Below are positions 49,346 to 57,609 of a stretch of 64,000 bases of DNA, in pieces. Origin of the DNA: Corallococcus silvisoli (GTDB lineage Bacteria; Myxococcota; Myxococcia; Myxococcales; Myxococcaceae); contig NZ_JAAAPJ010000008.1 of NCBI RefSeq assembly GCF_009909145.1, positions 248,001 to 312,000 of the forward strand, given 5' to 3'. Position 1 is the first letter of the stretch; every line of letters begins with the position of its first letter. The notes under the pieces were generated by a model. The model ran no database searches. It worked only from the letters and a program-made list of their open reading frames with translations, and was not told the DNA's origin. The position numbers were made by a program, and so were the translations under genes.

Positions 49346-49759
49346 TCAGCCCTTGGGGAACTCGCCGATCTTCGCGAAGGAGGCATTGGCCGTGGCGACC
49401 AGCCCCTTCGGGGAGGAGACCGTCATCTCCGCGATGACGGCCTTCGAGCCATCGCGGATCACCCGGGCGGTCGCCACCAGGTCCTGCTGCTTCGCGGGAG
49501 ACAGGAGGCGCACGTTGAGGTCCGACGTGACGACGATGGCGCCGCTCTGCGCCGCCGCCGTGAACCACCCCGCCATGTCCAGCAGGGTCATGAGGATCCC
49601 GCCGTGCGTGTCCTGGCCGCCGTGGTCGAACTCCGCCTTGCGCTTCCAGCGGCAGACCGCCTCGCCCTGGGCGTTGTATTCGAGCGTGACACCCAACGTC
49701 TTGTTGAGGGGGGCTTCATTGAACTGTTCAATCAAGAATGCGTGAAGCGGGTTCGACAT
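49346..49759 (-). CDS. Hotdog-fold acyl-CoA thioesterase (PaaI-like)
   Basis: A 137-aa single hotdog domain. QDTHGGILMTLLDMAGWFTA carries the HGG and Asp typical of PaaI/YbgC-type thioesterases, and VTSDLNVRLLSPAKQQDL follows as the second strand pattern. It hydrolyses acyl or aryl-CoA, or acyl-carrier thioesters, and may proofread stalled chains in this cluster. The ATG at 49759 has AGGAG 8 nt upstream. It is the first gene of the minus-strand operon, and the gap behind it must hold the cluster promoter. Confidence 0.85.
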   Translation of the reverse strand: MSNPLHAFLIEQFNEAPLNKTLGVTLEYNAQGEAVCRWKRKAEFDHGGQDTHGGILMTLLDMAGWFTAAAQSGAIVVTSDLNVRLLSPAKQQDLVATARVIRDGSKAVIAEMTVSSPKGLVATANASFAKIGEFPKG

Positions 49760-50218
49760 GCGTGAGCTCCTATGAGGTGAGACCGGATCCCCCTACCACA
49801 GGCTCGGCCAGTCGCGTCCCTGGAAAGCATGAGGAGTCCGGACACCCTGTCCCGCATGGCGAGGGTGGCGGTGCATCAGGAAGTCATCGTTCTATCTGCG
49901 GGGTCTGACATGTTCCGCGGACCTGGGAGCCCATCCTGGGAAATGATGCAGGGTGATAGGCATTACCAAAAAATCACACCCACAATGGATCAGCCCCCAG
50001 ATGCTGCCTTTCGAGGGGCGTAGTGGTACCGCCGCGGTCGGCGCCGTACCAGGGCCCGGCACGTGATGTCCCAGACGTCAGCAATGACCACCTCCCGAGT
50101 CCCCCGGATGGCCGTTCTTCGTCCGCCACTGCACGTTGATGAATGCAGCGCTCCCCATGGATGGAGAGGGTCGAGCAGAGTGCGGCATCAGGGGCAGGAT
50201 CAAGACCGGAGGGGAGCC
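49760..50218. other. Divergent intergenic region holding the cluster promoter
   Basis: 459 nt between the first gene of the biosynthetic cluster (minus) and the PPC lipoprotein gene (plus). It includes a lower-GC patch around 49940-49990 (CATTACCAAAAAATCACACC). No convincing -35/-10 or -24/-12 pair could be fixed by eye and no conserved ORF is present. Confidence 0.5.
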
Positions 50219-51136
50219 ATGTTCGAGAGAGTGTTTGTTCTCGCGGTGGGTGGGGTGTTGGTGTCGGGGTGCATTGACCGACCCCCCGAGACCCAGGAGC
50301 CCATGAAGGACCCGCTTCAGGCCAGGGGCGCTACCGACGGCGTCGGGTACGACCTGGAGGTGACTCGGGACGCGTCTCGAATGAGGCTCGAAGTGGACGA
50401 GCTGGGACCTGGAGGCTTCCTTGCTCAGGGACCGGCCTTGGGGCCGCTGCCTGATCCCTGGCTGTCGATGACCGGGATTTCGGGTGCAGCAGGCTCCTTC
50501 CAGCGCTGGAGCCTCTATGTCCCCGCGGGCAAGGCGAAGGTGACGTTCAAGATCAGCGGCGGCACGGGTGACGTGGACCTCTACGCCAGATTCGGCGCGC
50601 CGCCGACGACGTCGGTCTACGATTGTCGTCCGGGCCTCAGCGGCAACACCGAGACCTGTACGTTCACGCAGCCGCGGGAAGGCACGTACCATGTCGGTCT
50701 CCACGGGTATTCGGTGTACTCGGGCGTCAACCTGACCGGAACGTACGATGATCCGCCCCTTTGCCCGCCCTGGCCCTGGCCCTGGCGCTGGCCCATTCCC
50801 GTGAACCCTCCGCCTCCGCCGCCTCCCCCCTGGACACCGATCATCGATATCGCGGACAGCCTCGCCGGCCACTTCAATTACTGGACGCTCGACGTACCCT
50901 CGGCCCAATCCGTGGTGACGTTCACGCTCAGCGGCGGCACGGGTGACGCGGACCTCTACGTCGACTTCGGCGCGGCCCCCACGACGACGACCTATCAGTG
51001 TCGTCCGAATCTCAGAGGCAACACCGAGACCTGTACGTTGACGGCGCCGTCAGCGGGCAAGTACTACGTCGGCCTCCGCGCGTACTCAGCGTATTCGGGC
51101 GTCACATTGACGACGACGTACACGGCCGGGCCGTAG
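50219..51136 (+). CDS. Lipoprotein with two PPC domains
   Basis: A 305-aa exported protein. The signal peptide ends in the lipobox VLVSGC (Cys18). Two PPC domains of about 85 residues each (about 85-180 and 215-303) share SGGTGDVDLYARFGAPPTTS and SGGTGDADLYVDFGAAPTTT. The linker is unusually Trp/Pro-rich (PPWPWPWRWPIPVNPPPPPP). PPC domains normally cap secreted proteases, but no catalytic domain is present, so this may be a binding or surface protein. GGAGGGGAGCC before the ATG at 50219 decides the start. It is a paralog of the fragment at the left edge of the window. Confidence 0.82.
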   Translation: MFERVFVLAVGGVLVSGCIDRPPETQEPMKDPLQARGATDGVGYDLEVTRDASRMRLEVDELGPGGFLAQGPALGPLPDPWLSMTGISGAAGSFQRWSLYVPAGKAKVTFKISGGTGDVDLYARFGAPPTTSVYDCRPGLSGNTETCTFTQPREGTYHVGLHGYSVYSGVNLTGTYDDPPLCPPWPWPWRWPIPVNPPPPPPPPWTPIIDIADSLAGHFNYWTLDVPSAQSVVTFTLSGGTGDADLYVDFGAAPTTTTYQCRPNLRGNTETCTLTAPSAGKYYVGLRAYSAYSGVTLTTTYTAGP

Positions 51137-51211
51137 GCCCATGACGCTGGCCGATGGATCACATCGGCTGAACCTTCTCACGCGACAACTGCCTTGCTTC
51201 GCGGACGCGCA

Positions 51212-51613
51212 TCACAGGCGTTCCCCAACGACGTTGACGACCCGGCCGTCCTTCGCCACCACGCGCAGTCGGCTGAAGCCCCAGAGGTCGGACGTGCGGA
51301 CTGCCTTCACGTGCAGCACGCCGTCCTGCTTGCTGCCGGAGAGGTCAATCTTCATCTCCGCGATGCCGTCCTGGTTCTGGAGGTTGAAGGTGGCGGAGAA
51401 GAACCGGCTGCCACTGACGGGCGCGCCCAGGAGCTGGGTGACGCCCTGGTGGTTCTCCACCCGCTCCATGGCCTCGGAGTAGGGGAGCTGACTCCACGCA
51501 TGCAAGAGCATCAGGCCGCCGCCCCCGCAGCACAGCAACGGCAGCCCCAGCACCGCCGCGAGCACCCACTTCATTGTCGATGACATCCCCTGCGCCTGGT
51601 CTCGCCGGGCCAT
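51212..51613 (-). CDS. Coa1-like cytochrome oxidase assembly domain protein
   Basis: A 133-aa protein with one membrane anchor (residues about 15-38, WVLAAVLGLPLLCCGGGGLML). An exported domain follows with YSEAMERVENHQGVTQLLGAPV, FFSATFNLQNQDGIAEMKIDLSGSKQDGVL and LWGFSRLRVVAKDGRV. This is the pattern of bacterial proteins annotated as cytochrome oxidase complex assembly protein 1 family; their role outside mitochondria is not established. The ATG at 51613 is preferred because AGGGGA lies 6 nt upstream; a start at 51586 has no spacing. Confidence 0.65.
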   Translation of the reverse strand: MARRDQAQGMSSTMKWVLAAVLGLPLLCCGGGGLMLLHAWSQLPYSEAMERVENHQGVTQLLGAPVSGSRFFSATFNLQNQDGIAEMKIDLSGSKQDGVLHVKAVRTSDLWGFSRLRVVAKDGRVVNVVGERL

Positions 51614-51975
51614 CTGGAGTCCCCTGGGTGAAAGTCCGCGGCTCACCCTATCGCGGGAGTGCCCGCCAAGGAAAAAGGTCGAGAGCCTTTCCGCCCTCAC
51701 TTCAGACGCAAGTGGTGCCCTTCGCGGTGGATGTCTGCCATTGGCGGCACGGACGGAGACTCCGCGACTGTTCGGGAGGCCCGCTCCAGCCCGTCCCCGG
51801 GTGGTTGGTTAGCTGGCAATACGTGATTTATGAGCCATAGCTATCATTCTTGAATCAATTGATGAGTGCGTGAAACCAGATCGGGGCGGGTGGGGCTTCG
51901 AGTTCACGGGGAGAATGGGTTACCATTCCGGGCGCACGGCGGAATGGGACCGCCGCGACGGGGACAGGTATTCCA
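51614..51975. other. Intergenic region with an AT-rich patch
   Basis: Divergent gap between the Coa1-like and DUF2378 genes. Bases about 51805-51880 are AT-rich for this genome and contain the palindrome ATCAATTGAT and TTGAAT, likely promoter elements for the DUF2378 gene, but no exact promoter could be fixed. Confidence 0.4.
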
Positions 51976-52518
51976 GTGGATGAAGAAATCGTTTATCGCC
52001 ACACGGTTGAAGGACTCTTCCGCTCCATTGGTAGCAGCCTCACGCCGGACCTGAGGACGAAGCTGAACGCGGTGGGCCTGGATCTCGATGCCCAGTCCCC
52101 GCGCAACACGTCCCGGCAGGTCTTCGCGGATGCCCTGCGCGTCACCGTGGAACACCTGTATCCCAATGTCGAGAGCGACGAGGGCTACCGGAGGCTGGGC
52201 GTCGGCATCATCCACGGCGTGGAGCAGACGGTGCTGGGCAAGGCGCTGGTCTCGATGTGGCCCATCTTCGGCCCCGAGCGCGTCGTCGTCCGCATCCAGG
52301 AGAGCTTCGAGACGGTGAACAACTACATGAAGTCCCAGCTGCTGACCCAGGGCCCCGCGCACCACATCATCCGGGTGAACGAGTGCAACGGGAACCCCGG
52401 CTACCTGCGCGGCATCATCGAAGCCGGGCTGACCCGCGCCGGAGCTCGGAACCTGCGCGTCGAGTCCTTCGACTTCGACGGCCACGCCTGCTCCTACCGC
52501 ATCCGGTGGGGCGACTGA
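51976..52518 (+). CDS. DUF2378 (TIGR02265) family protein
   Basis: A 180-aa soluble protein of a paralogous family expanded in Myxococcus xanthus relatives. It has the family patterns HTVEGLFRSIG, YRRLGVGIIHGVEQTVLGKA and MKSQLLTQGPAHHIIRVNEC then NPGYLRGIIEAGL. The overall pattern recalls heme- or ligand-binding V4R/HNOB-like folds, but no function is known. The start is the GTG at 51976 (VDEEIVYRHT) with GGGGACAGG upstream. A strong terminator follows at 52547. Confidence 0.85.
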   Translation: MDEEIVYRHTVEGLFRSIGSSLTPDLRTKLNAVGLDLDAQSPRNTSRQVFADALRVTVEHLYPNVESDEGYRRLGVGIIHGVEQTVLGKALVSMWPIFGPERVVVRIQESFETVNNYMKSQLLTQGPAHHIIRVNECNGNPGYLRGIIEAGLTRAGARNLRVESFDFDGHACSYRIRWGD

Positions 52519-52546
52519 GGCCGGGCGTGTCTTTGCGTGAAATGAC

Positions 52547-52578
52547 AAGGCCCCCGGGTCGTTGGACCCGGGGGCCTT
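52547..52578. terminator. Bidirectional terminator between DUF2378 and pirin genes
   Basis: AAGGCCCCCGGGTC and GACCCGGGGGCCTT form a perfect 14-bp stem around GTTG, with T-containing flanks, between two convergent genes. Confidence 0.9.
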
Positions 52579-52594
52579 CTTCGTCCCGGCCGCA

Positions 52595-53290
52595 TCAGGC
52601 CAGGTCGAACAGCAGCGCCTCCAGCGGCTCGGTGGCGGCGAGCACGAGGCTCGACTCGTCGGACACGGCGACACCGTCACCGGCCTTGAGCGCCACGCCG
52701 TTGAGCGTGCCCGTGCCCCGCGCCAGCTGGACCCAGGCGTGCCGCCCCTTGGGCAGCGTGTACTCCGCCTTCTCTCCCGGGCTCAGCAGCGTGCTGGACA
52801 GCAGCACGTCCTGGTGCACGGTGAGGCTGCCGTCGCGGGCGTCGGGGCTGGCCACGACGCGCCAGCGTCCCTGCCGGTCCTTCTCCGGGAAGAGCTTCTG
52901 CTCATATTCAGGCTTCAGGCCCTTCTTGTCGGGGATGATCCAGATCTGCAGGAAGTGGACGTCCTCGCTGGAGCCGTTCATCTCGCTGTGCATCACGCCC
53001 GTGCCGGCCGTCATGCGCTGCACCTCACCGGCGCGGAGCAGCCCCTGTCCTCCCGTGCTGTCCCGGTGCGCGATGGCGCCGCTCAGCGGGTAGGTGATGA
53101 TCTCCATGTCCCGGTGCGGGTGCGTGTCGAAGCCCTCGCCGGATTGGACGCGGTCCTCGTTGATGACGCGCAGGGCGCGGAAGCCCATGTGGTCGGGGTC
53201 GAAGTAGCTGGCGAACGAGAAGGTGTGATGCGAATCCAGCCAGCCGTGGTTGGCATGTCCGCGCGCTTCGGAAGGTCGAACGTTCATCAT
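52595..53290 (-). CDS. Pirin family protein
   Basis: A 231-aa bicupin. The N-terminal cupin has the metal motif THPHRDMEIITYPLSG with further ligands in MHSEMNG, and the start HHTFSFASYFDPDHMGF is typical of the family. Bacterial pirins include quercetin 2,3-dioxygenases and regulators of central metabolism. The ATG pair at 53290/53287 has AAAGGA upstream. The LysR gene lies upstream on the same strand (107 nt), and the YceI gene is divergent from it, so all three may respond to the same signal. Confidence 0.9.
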   Translation of the reverse strand: MMNVRPSEARGHANHGWLDSHHTFSFASYFDPDHMGFRALRVINEDRVQSGEGFDTHPHRDMEIITYPLSGAIAHRDSTGGQGLLRAGEVQRMTAGTGVMHSEMNGSSEDVHFLQIWIIPDKKGLKPEYEQKLFPEKDRQGRWRVVASPDARDGSLTVHQDVLLSSTLLSPGEKAEYTLPKGRHAWVQLARGTGTLNGVALKAGDGVAVSDESSLVLAATEPLEALLFDLA

Positions 53291-53397
53291 GGTGGGTGTT
53301 TCCTTTCGCCAACAACATGCGCTCCGGGACCCCACCTGGCCAGCCACGAACCTCGGGACACATCGTTCCATCCACGAGACGAAACGCCGGAGCGCCT

Positions 53398-54303
53398 TCA
53401 GCGTTTCGCGCGCTTGAGCGCCCCCTGGTGCGCGGGCCAGTGCTCGCGCAGGAACTCCACGAAGGCCATCACCTTGGGCACGTGGTGGCGCGTGGGCGGG
53501 TAGACGGCATGGACAGGCGCCCCCGCGGAGCTCCAGTCCGGCAGCACGCGCTGGAGCTTCCCGGTCTTCAGATCCTCCATGCAGTGCAGGCCCGGCAGCA
53601 GCGCGACGCCCGAGCCCGCGAGCGTCACCGCGTGCAGCATGTCCGGCTCGTTGACGGCCAGCCGCCCGACGACCTGGACCTCGACCGCCCGCCCGCCGGC
53701 GTGCAGCGTCCAGACGTTGCCCTCCAGCGCGGTGCCGAAGAAGAGGCAGTCGTGCTTCCCCAGGTCCGCCGGGGTGCGCGGCGCGCCCCGCGCCCGCAGG
53801 TACTCCGGCGAGGCCACGACCACGCGCTCGATGTCCCCCAGCCTGCGCGCCATCAGCGACGAGTCCGGCAGCCGTCCGGCCCGCACGGCCAGGTCGAAGC
53901 CCTCCTCCATCAGGTCCACCGCGCGGTCCGTGCACAGCAGCTCCAACTGGACGTCCGGGTACTGCTCCAGGAACCGCGCCACCAGCGGCGCGAGGAAGTT
54001 GACGGACAGCGGCGTCGTCACGCGCAGCAGGCCGCTGGGGCCCGCCTGCATGCGCGTCACCGCCAGCTCCGCGGCCTCCGCCTCCGCGACGATGCGCTCG
54101 CAGTGCGCGTAGTACGTCCGGCCCACCTCCGTGAGGTGCAGCGTGCGCGTCGTGCGCTGCAGCAGCTGCGCGCCCACGCGCTCCTCCAGCTCGGACACCT
54201 TCCGGCTCACGGTGGACTTGGGCATGCGCAGCGTGCGCGCCGCCGCCGTGAAGCTGCCCGCCTGCACCACCCGGGCGAAGACGAGGAGTTCGTTGAGGTC
54301 CAT
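53398..54303 (-). CDS. LysR-family transcriptional regulator
   Basis: A 301-aa regulator. The N-terminal winged HTH (residues 1-60: LNELLVFARVVQAGSFTAAA, then RTLRMPKSTVSRKVSELEER) is followed by a periplasmic-binding-protein-like effector domain (about 90-295). The subtype is that of the CrgA/DsdC-like members with QYPDVQLELLCTDR. It starts at ATG 54303 with AGGA upstream. It is divergent from the YceI gene, and a perfect 10-bp inverted repeat between them is the likely operator. The effector is unknown. Confidence 0.92.
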   Translation of the reverse strand: MDLNELLVFARVVQAGSFTAAARTLRMPKSTVSRKVSELEERVGAQLLQRTTRTLHLTEVGRTYYAHCERIVAEAEAAELAVTRMQAGPSGLLRVTTPLSVNFLAPLVARFLEQYPDVQLELLCTDRAVDLMEEGFDLAVRAGRLPDSSLMARRLGDIERVVVASPEYLRARGAPRTPADLGKHDCLFFGTALEGNVWTLHAGGRAVEVQVVGRLAVNEPDMLHAVTLAGSGVALLPGLHCMEDLKTGKLQRVLPDWSSAGAPVHAVYPPTRHHVPKVMAFVEFLREHWPAHQGALKRAKR

Positions 54304-54335
54304 GGCCGGCCGTCCTGGTGCGGGAGAGGGGAGGG

Positions 54336-54361
54336 GGACTGTTCCAACCCTGGAACAGTCC
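54336..54361. promoter_or_regulatory. Candidate LysR operator
   Basis: GGACTGTTCC, a 6-nt spacer and GGAACAGTCC form a perfect 10-bp inverted repeat between the divergent lysR-type and yceI genes, 33 nt from the lysR start. Confidence 0.65.
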
Positions 54362-54465
54362 ATCCTGTTCGTCCCGTCTAATCCGGAACCGGGAAGGCCG
54401 CTACCTTGCGTCTCGTCGGAGCAAAAGCCCTCTCACGAAGCCCATTCACGACAAGGAAGACGACC

Positions 54466-55014
54466 ATGGCCTCGACCCTCTGGAACATCGACACGACGCA
54501 CACGGGCATCCACTTCAGCGTCCGCCACATGGTGGTGGCGAAGGTGCGCGGCAGCTTCACGAAGTTCGGCGGGACGCTGACGCTGGACGACGCGAACCCC
54601 GCGGGCTCCTCGGTCTCCGTCTCCATCGAGGCGGCGAGCATCACCACGGGCGTCGAGCAGCGCGACAACCACCTGCGCTCGCCGGACTTCTTCGACGTGG
54701 AGAAGTTCCCGGCCATCACCTTCCGGAGCACCCAGGTCGCGCCGGTGGGCAAGCACCTGAAGGTGACGGGGCAGCTGACCATCCGGGGCATCAGCCGCGA
54801 GGTGGTCCTCGACGCGGAGCAGCTGGGCATCGCCGTGGACCCCTGGGGCAACACCAAGGCCGCGTTCGAGGGGAAGACGACCATCAACCGCAGCGACTTC
54901 GGCCTGACGTGGAACCAGGCACTGGAGGCGGGCGGCGTGCTGGTGGGGGAGAAGATCGAGATCACGCTGGAGGTGCAGGCCGCCAAGGACCGCTCGGGTG
55001 AGAAGGCGGCCTGA
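54466..55014 (+). CDS. YceI family protein
   Basis: A 182-aa lipocalin-like beta-barrel. It has WNIDTTHTGIHFSVRHMVVA, SFTKFGGTLTLD, RSPDFFDVEKFPAITFRST and FGLTWNQALEAGGVLVGEKI, the complete YceI signature. The family binds isoprenoid or amphipathic ligands and is often induced by osmotic, base or chlorine stress; no signal peptide is visible here, so it may be cytoplasmic. AAGGAAG precedes the ATG at 54466. It is probably controlled by the divergent LysR protein. Confidence 0.92.
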   Translation: MASTLWNIDTTHTGIHFSVRHMVVAKVRGSFTKFGGTLTLDDANPAGSSVSVSIEAASITTGVEQRDNHLRSPDFFDVEKFPAITFRSTQVAPVGKHLKVTGQLTIRGISREVVLDAEQLGIAVDPWGNTKAAFEGKTTINRSDFGLTWNQALEAGGVLVGEKIEITLEVQAAKDRSGEKAA

Positions 55015-55025
55015 CCCCCTGGGCG

Positions 55026-55958
55026 CTATTCGACGGTGTAGGACGTGAGGACGAAGTGCACGTCGGCCTCCGCGCCCGAGCTGACCTGGGTGGTCGCCGG
55101 GCGCGCGAGGTCCGTGCTGAAGGTCACGCCCGCGACGGTCTCCAGGTCCACCTGGTAGGTGCCGGGCAGCAGGTACTTGAAGTCCGCCACGTAGCGGGTG
55201 CCGGAGGCGGCGGTGAAGGCGAGGGACTCGCGGCTGCCGTCCGCGTTGATGAGCACCGCCTTGAAGGTGCCCAGCTGCGGGAGGCCCAGGGGCAGCGACA
55301 GCCCGTCGCGTGCCTCCAGGCTGACCTCCACGTTGCCGGAGAACTGGAGGTCCGCGCCCTTGATGACGGGGCGCATGACCCACTTGCCGGAGCCGCCTGC
55401 CTCCTTGCCGAAGCTCTGCGCCACGTCGAAGTCCACCAGGATGACCTTCTGGTTGTCATCGCTGGTGATGGTGACGTCGGCGTCCTTGTCGAACTTCACC
55501 TTGAGGCCGGAGCTGCTGGCGCTGGGCATCTGCAGGTCGCCATCCACCTGCGCGCCCGCGGGCAGGCCCGCGTAGTCCCTGGACGTGGCGAAGATGCGGC
55601 TCGTTCCGTCCTGCTTCACCTGGATGTAGCCACCAGTGATGACGAAGCGCAGCTCCTTGTACGTGCCGGGGGGAACCTCCGCGTCCTTCACCAGGTCCGC
55701 GGTGTCGTTGGCCAGGGTGAGCAGGTCGGTGGTGACCGGCTCGCTCAGCAGCACGACGTCTCCCTTGCCGTCCTGCCCGTCCACGTGGCCCTTCAGGTAC
55801 ACCTTCGAGATGGTGACCACCGCCTTCTCGAACGTGTCCCCTGGGGCGTCGGTCAGCTTCAGCGTGACGTGGGCCTTGCCGCCATCGCCGCAGGCCGCGA
55901 GGAACAGGAGTCCTGTCACCAGGAACAGGGAGGAGGTCAGCTGACGCACGGTGCTCAT
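55026..55958 (-). CDS. DUF4382 lipoprotein
   Basis: A 310-aa protein with a signal peptide and lipobox LLFLAAC (Cys22). The DUF4382 domain (about 28-180: VTLKLTDAPGDTFEKAVVTI, YKELRFVITGGYIQV) is a beta-sandwich common in surface lipoproteins. A second beta-domain (about 215-305) resembles carboxypeptidase regulatory-like folds. The start at 55958 gives a proper signal peptide. It converges on the YceI gene. Function unknown. Confidence 0.82.
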   Translation of the reverse strand: MSTVRQLTSSLFLVTGLLFLAACGDGGKAHVTLKLTDAPGDTFEKAVVTISKVYLKGHVDGQDGKGDVVLLSEPVTTDLLTLANDTADLVKDAEVPPGTYKELRFVITGGYIQVKQDGTSRIFATSRDYAGLPAGAQVDGDLQMPSASSSGLKVKFDKDADVTITSDDNQKVILVDFDVAQSFGKEAGGSGKWVMRPVIKGADLQFSGNVEVSLEARDGLSLPLGLPQLGTFKAVLINADGSRESLAFTAASGTRYVADFKYLLPGTYQVDLETVAGVTFSTDLARPATTQVSSGAEADVHFVLTSYTVE

Positions 55959-56074
55959 GGGAGGGCCTCGGAGGTGGAAGGGGAGAACGCCCAGGAGACC
56001 CGTGCGGCCCCCCGCTGGCCACATCCATGGCGACGGCGGGCCGGGAGGGCCGTCCTGCCCGCCGCGACACGGGC

Positions 56075-56584
56075 TCAGCCGATGATGGGCCAGCACTGAC
56101 CTTCAACGCACGACAGCCGGTTGCAGCAGGTCTCGGTGCCCTCGGAGAGGCACTCGCCGCCCTCGGGGATGCACTGGGGGCCCGCGTCGATGTCCGTCGG
56201 CGTTCCACCGTCCGTGCCGCCACCGGAGCCAGCGTCGGGCTCGCAGGTGCCGCCATCCGACGGCGTCTCGCCGCCGCTGTCACACGCGCCCAGCGTGTCG
56301 CCATGGCGGAGGTGCGCGGCCATCGCCGGAATGCCCACGGAGATCGAGTGCGCATTGAAGGGGTTGCCTGGGGGACGGTGGCAGAGGGTGACGTGTCCGA
56401 CGCCCCCGGTGCCGGTGCCTCCGTCCGTCGCGGAGGACTCGCCGGCGGCGCTGCCCAGGTTGTCATCGCCCGCGCTGAGCGAGGGGTCGTCCGTCGGGGC
56501 GGGCCGGCCGCCACAGGCCGAGAGCATCAGCACCGTGCACAGCACCTTCCACGCCACGGACAAGGAAGTGGGCGCGTTTCGCAT
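56075..56584 (-). CDS. Cys-rich lipoprotein with CHRPPGNP motif
   Basis: A 169-aa exported protein with lipobox LMLSAC. A Gly/Thr/Asp-rich linker leads to VTLCHRPPGNPFNAHSISVG then AMAAHLRHGDTLGAC, a short conserved module seen in many secreted bacterial proteins and likely disulfide- or metal-stabilised. The end, CIPEGGECLSEGTETCCNRL then SCVEGQCWP, has the CxC...CC...C spacing of small knotted Cys-rich domains. The start at ATG 56584 has CAGGAGG upstream. It may be co-transcribed with the DUF4382 gene 116 nt downstream. Confidence 0.65.
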   Translation of the reverse strand: MRNAPTSLSVAWKVLCTVLMLSACGGRPAPTDDPSLSAGDDNLGSAAGESSATDGGTGTGGVGHVTLCHRPPGNPFNAHSISVGIPAMAAHLRHGDTLGACDSGGETPSDGGTCEPDAGSGGGTDGGTPTDIDAGPQCIPEGGECLSEGTETCCNRLSCVEGQCWPIIG

Positions 56585-56688
56585 GGACATCCTCCTGTGA
56601 GGCGAGGGGGGGCTCCTCCTGGGAAGGGGGAGTGTCTCGCCGGCAGGAAGACCCCGCTCGAACCGGGGTGGCCACGCGGACCCGGGGA

Positions 56689-57609
56689 CTACTGGCGGAA
56701 GTCCTCACAGGTGGGGAAGCGCGCAGGCTCAGGCAGACACTGTCCGTCCTGGCAGGTGAGGCCCTCCGCGCAATCAGGCAGGCCGGTGCCACACGTCGCC
56801 ACGCAGGCCGTGCCGCCCCCTGGGAGGTCCCCGCAGTGCAGGGACGCTCCGCACTGCCAGTTCCCGGTGCAGGGCGCGCACTGGGGGCCGGGTCCCTCGC
56901 AGCGAGCGCCCCGGCAGACGAGCGGTGACGCGCACCCGGTGTCGTCCAGACATTCCACGCAGCGGCCATCCGACGCGCAATGGCTGCCATTGCCACAGCC
57001 CGTCACCGCGCAGCCTTGCTGGGCATAGGCCTCCCGTGGTGTCAGCTCCACGTGCAGCACCGTCTGCTTGCCCTGGCTCACGCAGCCCTGCGTGGATGCC
57101 GTGGCGAAGCCGCGCGCGGAGACGCTGACCTCATAGCAACCTTCCGGCAGTGGCCCCATTCGCTGGGGGGCCTTGTCATCGAGCCCCGATGCCCCGATGG
57201 GGGTGCCCGCCACCGACGCGGTGGCGCCCTGGATCTGGAGGCTGCCCCTCGCGTGGAGCTTGAGGAAGAAGGTGCCGGCGGGCGCGGGGGTGAGCGCCGC
57301 GACCTCCACGGACCGCCCCCCCTGCACGGTGAGGGGCACGCGCGCGGCCTTGTCGTGGGTGGCGACGATGAAGAGCTCCGCCGGGCCCGCGGGCGCGTCC
57401 TCCAGCGTGAAGCGTCCGTCAGCGTCCACGCCGGTGCGCACGCCCGGGGTTCCCACCACGGACACCAGCGCGACGGCGGGGTCGAACTCCGTGAGCTGTC
57501 CGTGCACGGTGCCCGTGCGGAAGGGGTCGTTGTCCAGGCTGCCGCACGCGCCCAGGCACAGGCTGGCGCCGAGCAACGACAGGAGCAGGAGCAGGCGTTC
57601 GTGGCGCAT
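56689..57609 (-). CDS. Lipoprotein with PEGA/carboxypeptidase-regulatory and Cys-rich regions
   Basis: A 306-aa exported protein with lipobox CLGAC (Cys about 22). Two beta-sandwich repeats (about 35-110 and 115-195) have the carboxypeptidase regulatory-like pattern VDADGRFTLEDAPAGPAEL and LPEGCYEVSVSARGFA. The second half (200-300) has about 18 cysteines in TGCGNGSHCASDGRCVECLD, resembling EGF/Cys-rich myxobacterial repeats. Its ATG overlaps the caspase gene stop (TGATG at 57607-57611), so it belongs to that operon. Role unknown. Confidence 0.78.
   Translation of the reverse strand: MRHERLLLLLSLLGASLCLGACGSLDNDPFRTGTVHGQLTEFDPAVALVSVVGTPGVRTGVDADGRFTLEDAPAGPAELFIVATHDKAARVPLTVQGGRSVEVAALTPAPAGTFFLKLHARGSLQIQGATASVAGTPIGASGLDDKAPQRMGPLPEGCYEVSVSARGFATASTQGCVSQGKQTVLHVELTPREAYAQQGCAVTGCGNGSHCASDGRCVECLDDTGCASPLVCRGARCEGPGPQCAPCTGNWQCGASLHCGDLPGGGTACVATCGTGLPDCAEGLTCQDGQCLPEPARFPTCEDFRQ

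Larger units (their letters stand above)
27879..49759 (-). other. Hybrid PKS/NRPS-like lipid biosynthetic gene cluster, nine genes
   Basis: Nine minus-strand genes spaced by -4 to 102 nt, transcribed from 49759 to 27879, form one probable operon. Order of functions: hotdog thioesterase; fatty acyl-AMP ligase/acyl-CoA dehydrogenase/carrier fusion; desaturase; heme-oxygenase-fold oxygenase; KS-AT; ACP-aminotransferase-condensation; carrier; acyl ligase; KS-AT-DH-ER-KR-ACP-hydrolase. The logic (starter activation, one malonyl extension, conversion of the beta-ketone to an amine, condensation, one reducing extension, release) is that of a beta-amino fatty acid synthase. No transporter, regulator, phosphopantetheinyl transferase or adenylation domain with amino-acid motifs was seen. 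Confidence 0.85.

Noticed and set aside
51800..51880. Horizontally acquired insert because of low GC
   Set aside because: Only about 75 nt between two intact genes; an ordinary AT-rich promoter explains it.
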